Source: Actinomycetota bacterium (GTDB taxonomy: Bacteria; Actinomycetota; Nitriliruptoria; Nitriliruptorales; Nitriliruptoraceae). Taken from it: 40,221 bases of DNA. Both the position numbers and the translations under genes were made by a program. Under the pieces are notes generated by a model. It did not search any database, was not told the origin of the DNA, and saw only the letters and a list, made by a program, of their open reading frames with translations. Of the stretch, positions 27,585 through 35,596 are shown piece after piece. Each line of letters starts with the position of its first letter. Position 1 is the first letter of the stretch. The DNA is taken from NCBI GenBank assembly GCA_019348135.1, contig JAHWJY010000014.1, positions 1 through 40,221 of the forward strand, in the 5' to 3' direction.

Positions 27585-30500
27585 GTGGGTAGTGGGGAGC
27601 AGTTCGTCCACCTCCACGTCCACACCGAGTTCTCGATGCTCGACGGGGCGTCGCGCATCTCGGAGCTGTTCGACAAGTGCGCACGGGACGGCATGCCGGC
27701 GGTCGCCACGACCGACCACGGCAACCTCTTCGGCCTGCCGGAGTTCTTCCGAACGGGCCAGAAGACGGGCGTCAAGCCGATCCTCGGCATGGAGGCCTAC
27801 CTCGCGCACGGGTCCCGGCGGGACCAGTCGCGCACCCCGATGGGGGACCGCTACTACCACCTCACGACGCTCGCGATGAACGACGTCGGCTACCACAACC
27901 TCATCCAGCTCTCGACCCGCGCCTACCTCGAGGGCTACTGGTACAAGCCGCGCATCGACCTCGACCTCCTCGAGGAGCACAGCGAGGGCCTGATCGTGCT
28001 GTCGGGCTGCCTCGGCGGCGAGGTCAACCAGCACCTCATGCAGGACGACGAGGCCGGCGCGAAGGCGTCGCTCGCCCGGATGCGCGACATCCTCGGGCCC
28101 GAGCGGTTCTTCGTCGAGCAGATGGACCACGGCATCCCGGACCAGGCGCGCAACTGGCCGCGGCTCGAAGCGCTCGCCAAGGACCTCGGCCTGCGGACCG
28201 TGATCACCAACGACTCCCACTACACCGAGGCCAGCGACGCCGAGGCGCACGACGCGCTCTTGTGCATCCAGACGGGCTCGCGCATCAGCGACGCCGACCG
28301 GTTCAAGTTCTCGGGTCCCGACTACCACGTCCGCACCGCCGAGGAGATGTGGCGCCAGTTCGGCACCGTCGCGCCCGACGCGCTCCGCGCCACGCTCGAC
28401 ATCGCCGAGATGTGCGACGCCAAGCTCGAGTTCGACCTCGACCTGCTGCCGGCGTTCCCGTGCCCGGACGGCATGTCCGAGGCGCAGTACCTCCGGCACA
28501 AGGTCTACGACGGGGCGCACCGTCTCTACGGCGACCCGCTCCCGTCGGTCGTGCAGGAGCGCATCGACTACGAGTTGTCGGTCATCGAGCAGATGGGCTT
28601 CCCGGCCTACTTCCTGATCGTCGCCGACCTCTGCGACTACGCCCGCGACGCCGGCATCCGGGTCGGGCCCGGTCGTGGGTCCGCCGGCGGGTCGGCCGTG
28701 GCGTACTGCACGGGCATCACCCAGGTCGACCCCATCAAGTACGGGCTCATCTTCGAGCGCTTCCTCAACCCGTCCCGCATCCAGATGCCCGACATCGACA
28801 TGGACTTCGACGACCGTCGCCGGTCCGAGATGATCCGGTACGCCGCCCAGCGCTACGGCGACGACCACGTCGCGCAGATCATCACCTTCGGCACCATCAA
28901 GGCGAAGTCCGCCATCCGCGACGCCGCCCGCGTCCTCGACTACCCGTTCGCGATCGGCGACAAGCTCTGCAAGGCGATGCCGCCGCCGACGCAGGGCAAG
29001 GAGGCGACCCTCGAGGAGGCCTTCGAGAAGTCGACGGAGCTCCGCCAGGCGTACGAGGAGGACCCGGACGCCAGGCGCGTGCTCGACACCGCCAAGTCGC
29101 TCGAGAACCTCAAGCGCCAGCACGGGATCCACGCCGCGGCCGTCATCATCGGGGCGCGCCCCCTCACCGAGGTGGTGCCGCTGCTGCGGACCGACAACGG
29201 GGAGACGCTCACCCAGTACGAGATGGGGGCGTGCGAGGCGCTCGGGCTGCTGAAGATGGACTTCCTGGGGCTGCGCAACCTCACCGTGGTCTCCGACGCC
29301 GAGCGCCACGTCCTGCGCAACCGCGGGCGCGAGATGCGCCTCGACGACCCGCAGTTCCTCGGCGACATGGACGACCCTGTCGTCTACGAGATGCTCTCGA
29401 CGGGCCACACGCTGGGGGTGTTCCAGCTCGACTCCGCCGGCATGCAGGCGCTCGTGCGCAAGCTCAAGCCGACCCGCTTCGAGGACATCTCGGCGCTGCT
29501 CGCGCTCTACCGGCCGGGCCCGCTCGGCATGGACATGCACCACACGTTCGCGGACCGCAAGAACGGGCTCGAGGAGGTGGTCTACGACCACCCCGACCTC
29601 GAACCCATCCTCGGCGAGACCTACGCCGTGATCGTGTACCAAGAGCAGGTCATGCAGATCGCGACCGATCTCGCCGGCTTCACGATGGCCGAGGCGGACG
29701 GGCTGCGGAAGGCGGTGGGCAAGAAGAAGATCGACCTGATGATGTCGATGAAGGACCAGTTCATCGGCGGGGGAGTGGAGCGGGGGTACGAGCAGGCGCT
29801 CATGTCCGGGCTGTGGGACATGATCGTGAAGTTCGCCGAGTACGGGTTCAACAAGTCGCACACCGTCGCCTACGGCGTCGTCGCGTACCAGACCGCGTGG
29901 CTGAAGACCCACTACCCGGTCGAGTACATGGCGGCGCTGCTCACCTCGGTGAAGAACAACAAGGACACCAAGCCGATCTACCTCAACGAGTGCCGGCGCA
30001 TGGGCATCCCGGTGCTGCCGCCGAACGTGAACGAGTCGGAGTCGGACTTCACCCCGCGGGGCGACGAGATCCTGTTCGGGCTGGCCGCGGTCCGCGGCGT
30101 CGGCGACGGCATCGTCGGTCTCATCGTGGAGGCGCGCGAGCGTGCCGGGAAGTTCGTCGACTTCCGCGACTTCTGCGAGAAGGTCGACGCCGGGGTCCTC
30201 AACAAGAAGACGATCGAGAACCTCGCGCTCGCGGGCGCGTTCGCCGAGATGGGCCACACCCGCAAGGGGCTGCTCGAGGCGTACGAGCCGATCGTCGACG
30301 CGGCGCTCGCCCGCAAGAAGGCCGAGGCGGCGGGTCAGTTCTCGCTCTTCGACGGCGGGATGGCCGGCGACGCCGACGACACGGTCGACCTCGACGACGG
30401 CGTCGAGATCACCGACGGCGAGTTCGACAAGCAGCGGTTGCTGAAGTTCGAGCGCGAGATGCTCGGCCTCTACGTCTCCGACCACCCGCTGTTCGGCACC

Positions 30501-31121
30501 GAGCGCCTGCTCGAGAGCTACACGGACTCGTCCTGCGCCGGACTGCGTGAGAAGGACGACGGCGCGGGGGTCACGATCGCCGGCGTCCTGACGGGTCTCA
30601 CGAAGAAGTTCACGAAGAAGGGCGACACCTACCTCGTCGCCACCGTCGAGGACCTCACCGGCTCGGTCGAGGTGGTGTTCTGGCCGGCGACCTACCGAGC
30701 GGCGCACGAGGCGCTCGAGGAGGACGCGGTCCTCGTGGTGACCGGCCGGCTCGAGGTGCGTGACGAGGCGGTGAAGCTGTCCGCGAACAAGGTGTCGACA
30801 CCCGACCTCTCCGAGGTCCGGGGCGCCCCGGTCGTGGTCCGCTTCGACCAGGCCCAGTGCACGGCCGAGGCCATCCAGCGTCTCCGCGGGGTCCTCGCCG
30901 CGCACCCGGGGCACGTCCCGGTGCACCTCGTGGTGCAGTGGGACGACGGGGGCGAGAAGACGTTCCGGCTCGGCGACGGGTTCCGGGTCGCGCGGTCGTC
31001 CGGTCTCCACGGCGAGATCAAGGCGGCCTTCGGTCCCGACGCGGTCCGTGACGACACGGGCACGCGCACCTTCGGCGCGGACGAGGCCGAGCCGCGCTTC
31101 CGGCGGCCCGCCCTCACCTGA
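27585..31121 (+). CDS. dnaE: DNA polymerase III alpha subunit DnaE
   Basis: The replicative polymerase, family C. The 1178-residue protein opens with a PHP domain in which all nine metal-ligand positions of catalytically active PHP exonucleases can be read: H11, H13, D20, H45, E70, H104, C142, D210 and H212. The polymerase active site has D403 and D405 in PDIDMDFDD and the third aspartate D559 in LLKMDFLGL. A helix-hairpin-helix region (AAVRGVGDGIVG) and an OB-fold follow toward the C-terminus (VTIAGVLTGLTKKF). Start GTG 27585 places HLHVHTEFS at its usual distance. This is the DnaE1-type replicase; no PolC features. Confidence 0.98.
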   Translation: MGSGEQFVHLHVHTEFSMLDGASRISELFDKCARDGMPAVATTDHGNLFGLPEFFRTGQKTGVKPILGMEAYLAHGSRRDQSRTPMGDRYYHLTTLAMNDVGYHNLIQLSTRAYLEGYWYKPRIDLDLLEEHSEGLIVLSGCLGGEVNQHLMQDDEAGAKASLARMRDILGPERFFVEQMDHGIPDQARNWPRLEALAKDLGLRTVITNDSHYTEASDAEAHDALLCIQTGSRISDADRFKFSGPDYHVRTAEEMWRQFGTVAPDALRATLDIAEMCDAKLEFDLDLLPAFPCPDGMSEAQYLRHKVYDGAHRLYGDPLPSVVQERIDYELSVIEQMGFPAYFLIVADLCDYARDAGIRVGPGRGSAGGSAVAYCTGITQVDPIKYGLIFERFLNPSRIQMPDIDMDFDDRRRSEMIRYAAQRYGDDHVAQIITFGTIKAKSAIRDAARVLDYPFAIGDKLCKAMPPPTQGKEATLEEAFEKSTELRQAYEEDPDARRVLDTAKSLENLKRQHGIHAAAVIIGARPLTEVVPLLRTDNGETLTQYEMGACEALGLLKMDFLGLRNLTVVSDAERHVLRNRGREMRLDDPQFLGDMDDPVVYEMLSTGHTLGVFQLDSAGMQALVRKLKPTRFEDISALLALYRPGPLGMDMHHTFADRKNGLEEVVYDHPDLEPILGETYAVIVYQEQVMQIATDLAGFTMAEADGLRKAVGKKKIDLMMSMKDQFIGGGVERGYEQALMSGLWDMIVKFAEYGFNKSHTVAYGVVAYQTAWLKTHYPVEYMAALLTSVKNNKDTKPIYLNECRRMGIPVLPPNVNESESDFTPRGDEILFGLAAVRGVGDGIVGLIVEARERAGKFVDFRDFCEKVDAGVLNKKTIENLALAGAFAEMGHTRKGLLEAYEPIVDAALARKKAEAAGQFSLFDGGMAGDADDTVDLDDGVEITDGEFDKQRLLKFEREMLGLYVSDHPLFGTERLLESYTDSSCAGLREKDDGAGVTIAGVLTGLTKKFTKKGDTYLVATVEDLTGSVEVVFWPATYRAAHEALEEDAVLVVTGRLEVRDEAVKLSANKVSTPDLSEVRGAPVVVRFDQAQCTAEAIQRLRGVLAAHPGHVPVHLVVQWDDGGEKTFRLGDGFRVARSSGLHGEIKAAFGPDAVRDDTGTRTFGADEAEPRFRRPALT

Positions 31122-31135
31122 AGCGTCCCGTCCGT

Positions 31136-31171
31136 CCCCTCCGGTGGCGGGGCGGTGGGTCCCGGGAGGGG
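31136..31171 (+). terminator. Possible terminator hairpin after dnaE
   Basis: CCCCTCC at 31136-31142 can pair with GGAGGGG at 31165-31171 around a 22-base G-rich loop, 14 bases after the dnaE stop. There is no T-tract, and G-rich sequence makes chance pairing easy, so support is modest. The remaining stretch to 31369 holds a tandem TTCGGACG repeat (31191-31206) and two palindromes listed separately. Confidence 0.3.
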
Positions 31172-31262
31172 GCGAGGACGTCGTGGCCCGTTCGGACGTT
31201 CGGACGGTGGCCGCGGGGGACGCAACGGACGAAGCAGGCGCGCTTCGGGACTCCTGCACTCC

Positions 31263-31321
31263 GGACTAGTCCTGTCTCGCCAGCGATATCTGGTCCCTAC
31301 GTGGCAGGAACACGGCGTGTT
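31263..31321 (+). promoter_or_regulatory. Two perfect palindromes upstream of the S8 protease gene
   Basis: GGACTAGTCC at 31263-31272 is a perfect 10-base palindrome. AACACG at 31309-31314 and CGTGTT at 31316-31321 form a perfect inverted pair around one G. Both lie 50-110 bases upstream of the protease start in a segment with lower G+C than its surroundings, as expected of a regulatory region. Which protein binds, if any, cannot be said; no convincing -35/-10 pair was found. Confidence 0.35.
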
Positions 31322-31369
31322 ACTTCGGTTCACTCACAGCGAACGCCTTCCGAAGAAGAGACGCCGCAC

Positions 31370-33025
31370 GTGAGCGCAACCCTCGCCGCACCTCGTATCA
31401 CCGGTCGCGTCGCCGCCGTCACGATCCTCGTGGCCGCCCTCGCCGCACCCTTCGCCTCGACCACCGCGCCGGAGCCGCTCGGGCACACGGGTCCGTCGGC
31501 GCGCGCCGAGGCCAGCGTCGACCCCGCCCTCTCGGCGGCGCTGCGCGATGGCCCGGCCGGCGCGATCGTCCAGGTCGAGCCGGCGGCCCGCGCCGCCGCC
31601 CGCGAGGCCGTCGCCGCGAACGGCGGCACGCTCGGCGTCGACCTCGGGATCGTCGACGGCTTCGCCGCGACCCTCACCGCGTCCGCGCTCGACGCGCTCC
31701 GTGACGTCCCCGGGGTCCTGTCGGTCACGCTCGACGGCGAGGTCAGCCTCTCCCACACCCCACCCCTCGGCGAGGACAACGGCGACTACTTCTACGACGA
31801 CGTGATCCGCGCCGCCGACCTGCATGCCCGAGGGATCACCGGGGCCGGCGTCGGGATCGCGATCATCGACACCGGGGTCACGCCCGGCGAGGATCTCGCC
31901 GGCCGTGTCGTGGGCGGCGTGGACATCTCCGGGCAGGGGCCGAACGACCCCGACAACGACGAGTACGGACACGGCACGTTCGTCGCCGGCATCGCCGCGG
32001 GTTCCGGGGCGGCGTCCAACGGCAAGTTCGCCGGGGTGGCGCCGGGGGCACACGTCGTGCCCGTCAAGATCGCCGCGGCTGACGGCGCCGCCAACGTCTC
32101 GCACGTGCTCGCCGCCATCGAGTGGACCGTCGGGCACCGCGAGACCTTCGACATCGGCGTCCTCAACCTCTCCCTCGGGACCGACTCCAGCCAGTCCCGA
32201 CTTCTCAGCCCGCTCAACTACGCGGTCGAGCGGGCCTGGGACAGCGGCATCGTGGTGGTCGTCTCCGCGGGCAACCGGGGTGCCGACGGTGCGGGTCACA
32301 TCCCGAAGCCGGCCGACGACCCCCTCGTCATCACGGTCGGGGCGACGGACTCGAACGGCACGAAGCCGACCGGCGACGACACCATCTCGCCCTACTCGTC
32401 GCGTGGCCCCTCGATGGCCGACGGCATCGTCAAGCCCGACATCGTCGCTCCCGGCAGTCACGTCGTCGCCGCGAAGGCGCACGCCTCGGCGGTCGACCTG
32501 GCGTTCCCCGAGGCGCACATCCGCAAGGACTACATGCGTGCCAGCGGGACCTCGTTCGCCTCGGCGGTGACCTCCGGTGCGGTGGCCCTGCTGCGGGAAG
32601 CGCATCCGGACTGGTCTCCGGACCAGATCAAGGGCGCGATCACCGCGTCGGCCGCACCCGGCCCGGTCGGCGACCGCAACGTCGACGGCCACGGCATCCT
32701 CGACGTCGCCGCCGCTGCGGATCTCGTCGAACCGCCCCTCGCGAACCAGGGGGTCGTACGATCGACCGGCCTGGGCACCCTCGCCGACGACCGCGGATCG
32801 CTCGCCACACAGATCACGATCGATCCCATCCTCGGCACGGTCGTTCTGCTCGACGGCGAGCTGACCGCCCAGAACACCCTGTGGAACGGGCTCGAGTACA
32901 CGACCAGCGAGTGGAACGGCAACCAGTGGTACGGCAACCAGTGGTACGGCAACCAGTGGTACGGCAACCAGTGGTACGGCAACCAGTGGTACGGGAACCA
33001 GTGGTACACCGCCGGATGGGAGTGA
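31370..33025 (+). CDS. Secreted S8 (subtilisin-like) serine protease with C-terminal GNQWY repeats
   Basis: A 551-residue exported protease. Residues 1-30 form a signal peptide (hydrophobic core about 14-28, likely cleavage near APFAS-TTA). About 45-125 is an I9-like inhibitory prodomain, and the catalytic domain has D167 (IIDTGV), H201 (GHGTFVAGI), oxyanion N302 (VSAGN) and S395 (SGTSFASAV). A linker follows, and the protein ends in WNGLEYTTSEWN plus six GNQWY units and YTAGWE. GTG 31370 was chosen because it puts a proper signal peptide at the N-terminus; GTG 31301 in frame would add 23 polar residues and overlap the palindrome. The histidine kinase gene begins 1 base after the stop, so the two are co-transcribed. 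Confidence 0.9.
   Translation: MSATLAAPRITGRVAAVTILVAALAAPFASTTAPEPLGHTGPSARAEASVDPALSAALRDGPAGAIVQVEPAARAAAREAVAANGGTLGVDLGIVDGFAATLTASALDALRDVPGVLSVTLDGEVSLSHTPPLGEDNGDYFYDDVIRAADLHARGITGAGVGIAIIDTGVTPGEDLAGRVVGGVDISGQGPNDPDNDEYGHGTFVAGIAAGSGAASNGKFAGVAPGAHVVPVKIAAADGAANVSHVLAAIEWTVGHRETFDIGVLNLSLGTDSSQSRLLSPLNYAVERAWDSGIVVVVSAGNRGADGAGHIPKPADDPLVITVGATDSNGTKPTGDDTISPYSSRGPSMADGIVKPDIVAPGSHVVAAKAHASAVDLAFPEAHIRKDYMRASGTSFASAVTSGAVALLREAHPDWSPDQIKGAITASAAPGPVGDRNVDGHGILDVAAAADLVEPPLANQGVVRSTGLGTLADDRGSLATQITIDPILGTVVLLDGELTAQNTLWNGLEYTTSEWNGNQWYGNQWYGNQWYGNQWYGNQWYGNQWYTAGWE
32918..33007 (+). repeat. Six tandem 15-bp units coding for GNQWY
   Basis: The unit GGCAACCAGTGGTAC occurs six times head to tail (32918, 32933, 32948, 32963, 32978, 32993). 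Five copies are identical; the sixth differs by one synonymous base (GGG for GGC). The array is in frame and codes for Gly-Asn-Gln-Trp-Tyr repeats at the end of the S8 protease. Near identity at the DNA level points to recent expansion or contraction by slippage, so copy number probably varies between strains. Confidence 0.97.
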
Positions 33026-33026
33026 C

Positions 33027-35255
33027 GTGAGCGAGGTGGGATCGCGGAGGAGCGTGGCGACGTACGTCACGCTCCTCTCGGTCGTGGGGGCGGTCGTCGT
33101 CGGCGGTGGTGCGGCGTTCGCAGGGTGGCGGTGGCCGAGTTGGATCGCGCTCGTGCTCGCATCGTTCGCCTTCCTCACGGCGCGCGTCCCGCTGCGGTTC
33201 CAGCGTCGTGGGGGCGCGCAGGCCCACACCATCGATGAGGCCGTCGTCGTGGGGCTGCTCTGGACCGCTCCGTTGGGCGTCGTTCCCGCCCTGATGGCGT
33301 TGGCCGTGTCCGTCGCCCACGTCGCGTTGCGCCACGATCGCATCAAGATCGCCTACAACGCCGCCTCGACGGGGATCTCCACCTTCGCGGCGGCCGTCGC
33401 GTTCTCCGCCGTCACCTCCGGCCAACCCTTCGACACCTTGCGCGGTGTCCTGGGAACCGTCGTGGCGGCAGGCGTCTACAACGCCGTCGGGCTCGCCCTG
33501 CTCGCGGTCCTCTTCACGAGGTTGCAGGGGTCGACGTTCCGGGGCTTCGTCCGTGACAGCGCCGGGGTCAACGGCGTGACGTGGCTGGCCAACGTCGCGC
33601 TCGGGATCCTCATGGTCGTCGTCGCGCTGCACGAGCCCTGGGCTCTCGCGGCCGTCCTCCTGGTCGGGATCGGGCTGCACCTCGGGTTCCGTGGGTACGT
33701 GGCAGCCGTCGACGATCGCCGCCGTATGCGGGGGATGCTGGAGCTGACCCGGACCCTCGCCGACTTCACGGCAGGCCCGTCGGCTTTCGACAGGTTCCTC
33801 GAGCAGGTGGCAGCCGCGCATCAGGCCCGAGGTGCCGCGCTCCGGTTGTGGGTGGACGGTGAGGAGGAGTTGCACGTCTGGGGGACCACCAGCGAGGAGG
33901 TCGCACCCGTGCTCAGCCGGGCCACGACCGGCATCGAAGCCTTCAGGCTCGACCTGGAGAGCGACGGCATGGCTGCGCTCGCCGCGCCCCTCGTCCACAA
34001 GGGCGAGGTCGCCGGATCGCTGGCGGTCGTCCACCGGTACGGCGTCGAGCCCTGGACGGACGACGCGCTGACCCTCATCTCGGCGCTGGCCACCGAGGTC
34101 GCCGTCACGGCCCACAACATCGAGCTCTTCAAGCAGGTCGAACGCGAGCGGGCACGGTGGGCCGAGGAGTCCACGAAGCTCAACGACATCCTCGGGGCGG
34201 CATCGGACGGCATCGCCATGCTGGACGCGTCCGGCGAGATCGTCTCGTGGAACCCCGGGATGTCGGCTCTGACGGGTGTCGAGGCGGGTCACGCCCTCAA
34301 CAAGCCCTGGTGGACCGTGCTGCGCGTGCGCGACCTCGAGGGCGACGACCTGCTGCCGGAGGGCGACCACGTCGTCACGTCGGCGCTGGCGGGCGACCGG
34401 CACGGGGACCCGGTGTCCGTGCAGGTGCTGCGCCGCGACGGACAGTGGCGGTGGGTCCGGGCGACCTTCTCGCCGCTGCTCTCCGAGGACGGCGACATCG
34501 ACGGCACCGTCATGGTCGCCCGCGACGTGACCGCCGAGCGGGAGGTCGAGGAGCTGAAGGCCGACTTCGTCGCGACGGTGTCGCACGAGCTGCGCACCCC
34601 GCTCACGCCGCTGAAGGGGTTCCTCGCGACGGTGCGGCAACGCAGTGACCTGCTGACGCCCGACCAGATCGCGATGCTGCACGAGTCCATGGAGTCGCAG
34701 GTCCTGCGGCTCGAGCGGCTCGTCAACGACCTGCTCGTGGTCGCCGACCTCGACCGGGGCCGGGTCCGGTTCGGGCGCGAGCTGGTCGGCCTCCACGACG
34801 CGGTCGAGCTCGCGAGCGCCGAGGAGCAGGACCACGGCGAGGACCGCGTCCGCATCGTCGGTGACCGCAGGCTCGCCGCGGCGGCGGACGGCAACGCGGT
34901 GGTGCGGATCGTCCGGGCGCTCATCTCGAACGCGCTCAAGCACAGCGACGGCCTCGTCAGGGTCGAGCTCGCGCGCGAGGGTCACGAGGTCACGGTCCGG
35001 GTCGCGGACGAGGGACCGGGCATCCCCCCGTGGGAGCAGGAGCGCATCTTCCAGCGCTTCCACCGGCTCGGTGACCACCTGCACCGGACCCAGGGGCCGG
35101 GGCTCGGCCTGTCCATCGCCAAGGCGCTCACGGACCACCTCGGCGGCACCATCGAGGTGGACTCCGACGTGGGCCGGGGCGCGACCTTCGTCCTGCGTCT
35201 CCGCGCCGCTGGTCCCGTCCCGGTGTCGGAGCCCTCGTCCGCCGACGTCGGCTGA
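33027..35255 (+). CDS. Membrane sensor histidine kinase (6-7 TM, GAF, PAS, HisKA, HATPase)
   Basis: A 742-residue sensor kinase. Residues 10-225 hold about six or seven membrane segments, forming an integral membrane sensor rather than a periplasmic one. About 235-375 is GAF-like (LAAPLVHKGEVAGSLAVVH), and about 385-505 is a PAS domain (ILGAASDGIAMLDASGEIVSWNPGMSALTG). The HisKA domain carries the phospho-accepting H520 in SHELRTPLTPLKG, and the ATPase domain (about 625-735) has the N box ISNALKHS and the glycine boxes ADEGPGIPP and GPGLGLSIAK. The start is GTG 33027, 1 base behind the protease stop. No response regulator gene follows; the next gene is hisD, 341 bases on. Confidence 0.93.
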   Translation: MSEVGSRRSVATYVTLLSVVGAVVVGGGAAFAGWRWPSWIALVLASFAFLTARVPLRFQRRGGAQAHTIDEAVVVGLLWTAPLGVVPALMALAVSVAHVALRHDRIKIAYNAASTGISTFAAAVAFSAVTSGQPFDTLRGVLGTVVAAGVYNAVGLALLAVLFTRLQGSTFRGFVRDSAGVNGVTWLANVALGILMVVVALHEPWALAAVLLVGIGLHLGFRGYVAAVDDRRRMRGMLELTRTLADFTAGPSAFDRFLEQVAAAHQARGAALRLWVDGEEELHVWGTTSEEVAPVLSRATTGIEAFRLDLESDGMAALAAPLVHKGEVAGSLAVVHRYGVEPWTDDALTLISALATEVAVTAHNIELFKQVERERARWAEESTKLNDILGAASDGIAMLDASGEIVSWNPGMSALTGVEAGHALNKPWWTVLRVRDLEGDDLLPEGDHVVTSALAGDRHGDPVSVQVLRRDGQWRWVRATFSPLLSEDGDIDGTVMVARDVTAEREVEELKADFVATVSHELRTPLTPLKGFLATVRQRSDLLTPDQIAMLHESMESQVLRLERLVNDLLVVADLDRGRVRFGRELVGLHDAVELASAEEQDHGEDRVRIVGDRRLAAAADGNAVVRIVRALISNALKHSDGLVRVELAREGHEVTVRVADEGPGIPPWEQERIFQRFHRLGDHLHRTQGPGLGLSIAKALTDHLGGTIEVDSDVGRGATFVLRLRAAGPVPVSEPSSADVG

Positions 35256-35294
35256 CGCGTCCGCGCCGACCGCAGGTCCCGCCCAGGCTCACGC

Positions 35295-35313
35295 CCCCGC
35301 CCGGGAGGCGGGG
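35295..35313 (+). terminator. Hairpin downstream of the histidine kinase gene
   Basis: A 7-bp stem, CCCCGCC at 35295-35301 and GGCGGGG at 35307-35313, with a 5-base loop, lies 40 bases behind the kinase stop. It lacks a T-tract but is the best candidate for ending the protease-kinase transcript before the his operon. Confidence 0.4.
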
Positions 35314-35450
35314 TGGCGGGTCAGCCGGTTCTTCGTCGGGCGGTGGCGGTGCGCGGGATGATCCCGCGCGGCTCGGAGGTGAGCCGGGTCCGCCGGTCCG
35401 GCGACACCAGGGTCACGACCCGAGGCCGGCGCGGTCAGCCCGACACGCGC

Positions 35451-35468
35451 GCGGCTGTGGACAGCCGC
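35451..35468. promoter_or_regulatory. 18-base palindrome upstream of hisD
   Basis: In the 341-base gap 35256-35596, GCGGCTGT (35451-35458) and ACAGCCGC (35461-35468) form perfect 8-base arms around GG. The centre contains TGTGGACAG, one base off the TGTGGACAA form of a DnaA box. It could be an operator or a strong hairpin. The rest of the gap holds a terminator-like hairpin (35295-35313) and a possible -10 sequence TAGGCT at 35555-35560 without a -35 partner; no gene or known riboswitch was recognised. Confidence 0.4.
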
Positions 35469-35596
35469 CACACCGTGCGGCGGGCACGTCGCGCGTGTCG
35501 AGCTCGACGTCGGATGCCCGTACCGCCGGCTGGGGCCGCACGGCGGGCCGAGAGTAGGCTCCGGCCCCCCGCCCCCGGCCTCCCCGGACGTCCGCC

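Noticed and set aside
26262-31259. A 1665-codon open frame on the minus strand opposite the unknown membrane gene and dnaE
   Set aside because: Long antisense frames arise easily in high-GC DNA. Its product is a low-complexity string rich in Arg, Glu, Asp and Val with no motif, while the plus strand encodes a clear DnaE.
32918-33007. CRISPR-like or minisatellite array
   Set aside because: The units are only 15 bases with no spacers, and they are in frame inside the protease gene, so this is a coding repeat.
32530-33009. A minus-strand frame with repeated YHWLP over the repeat region
   Set aside because: It is only the reverse reading of the GNQWY repeats, with no start signal.
35256-35596. 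A riboswitch or small RNA in the gap before hisD
   Set aside because: I found hairpins and a palindrome but no conserved core of a known riboswitch, no T-box sequence and no His-rich leader peptide.
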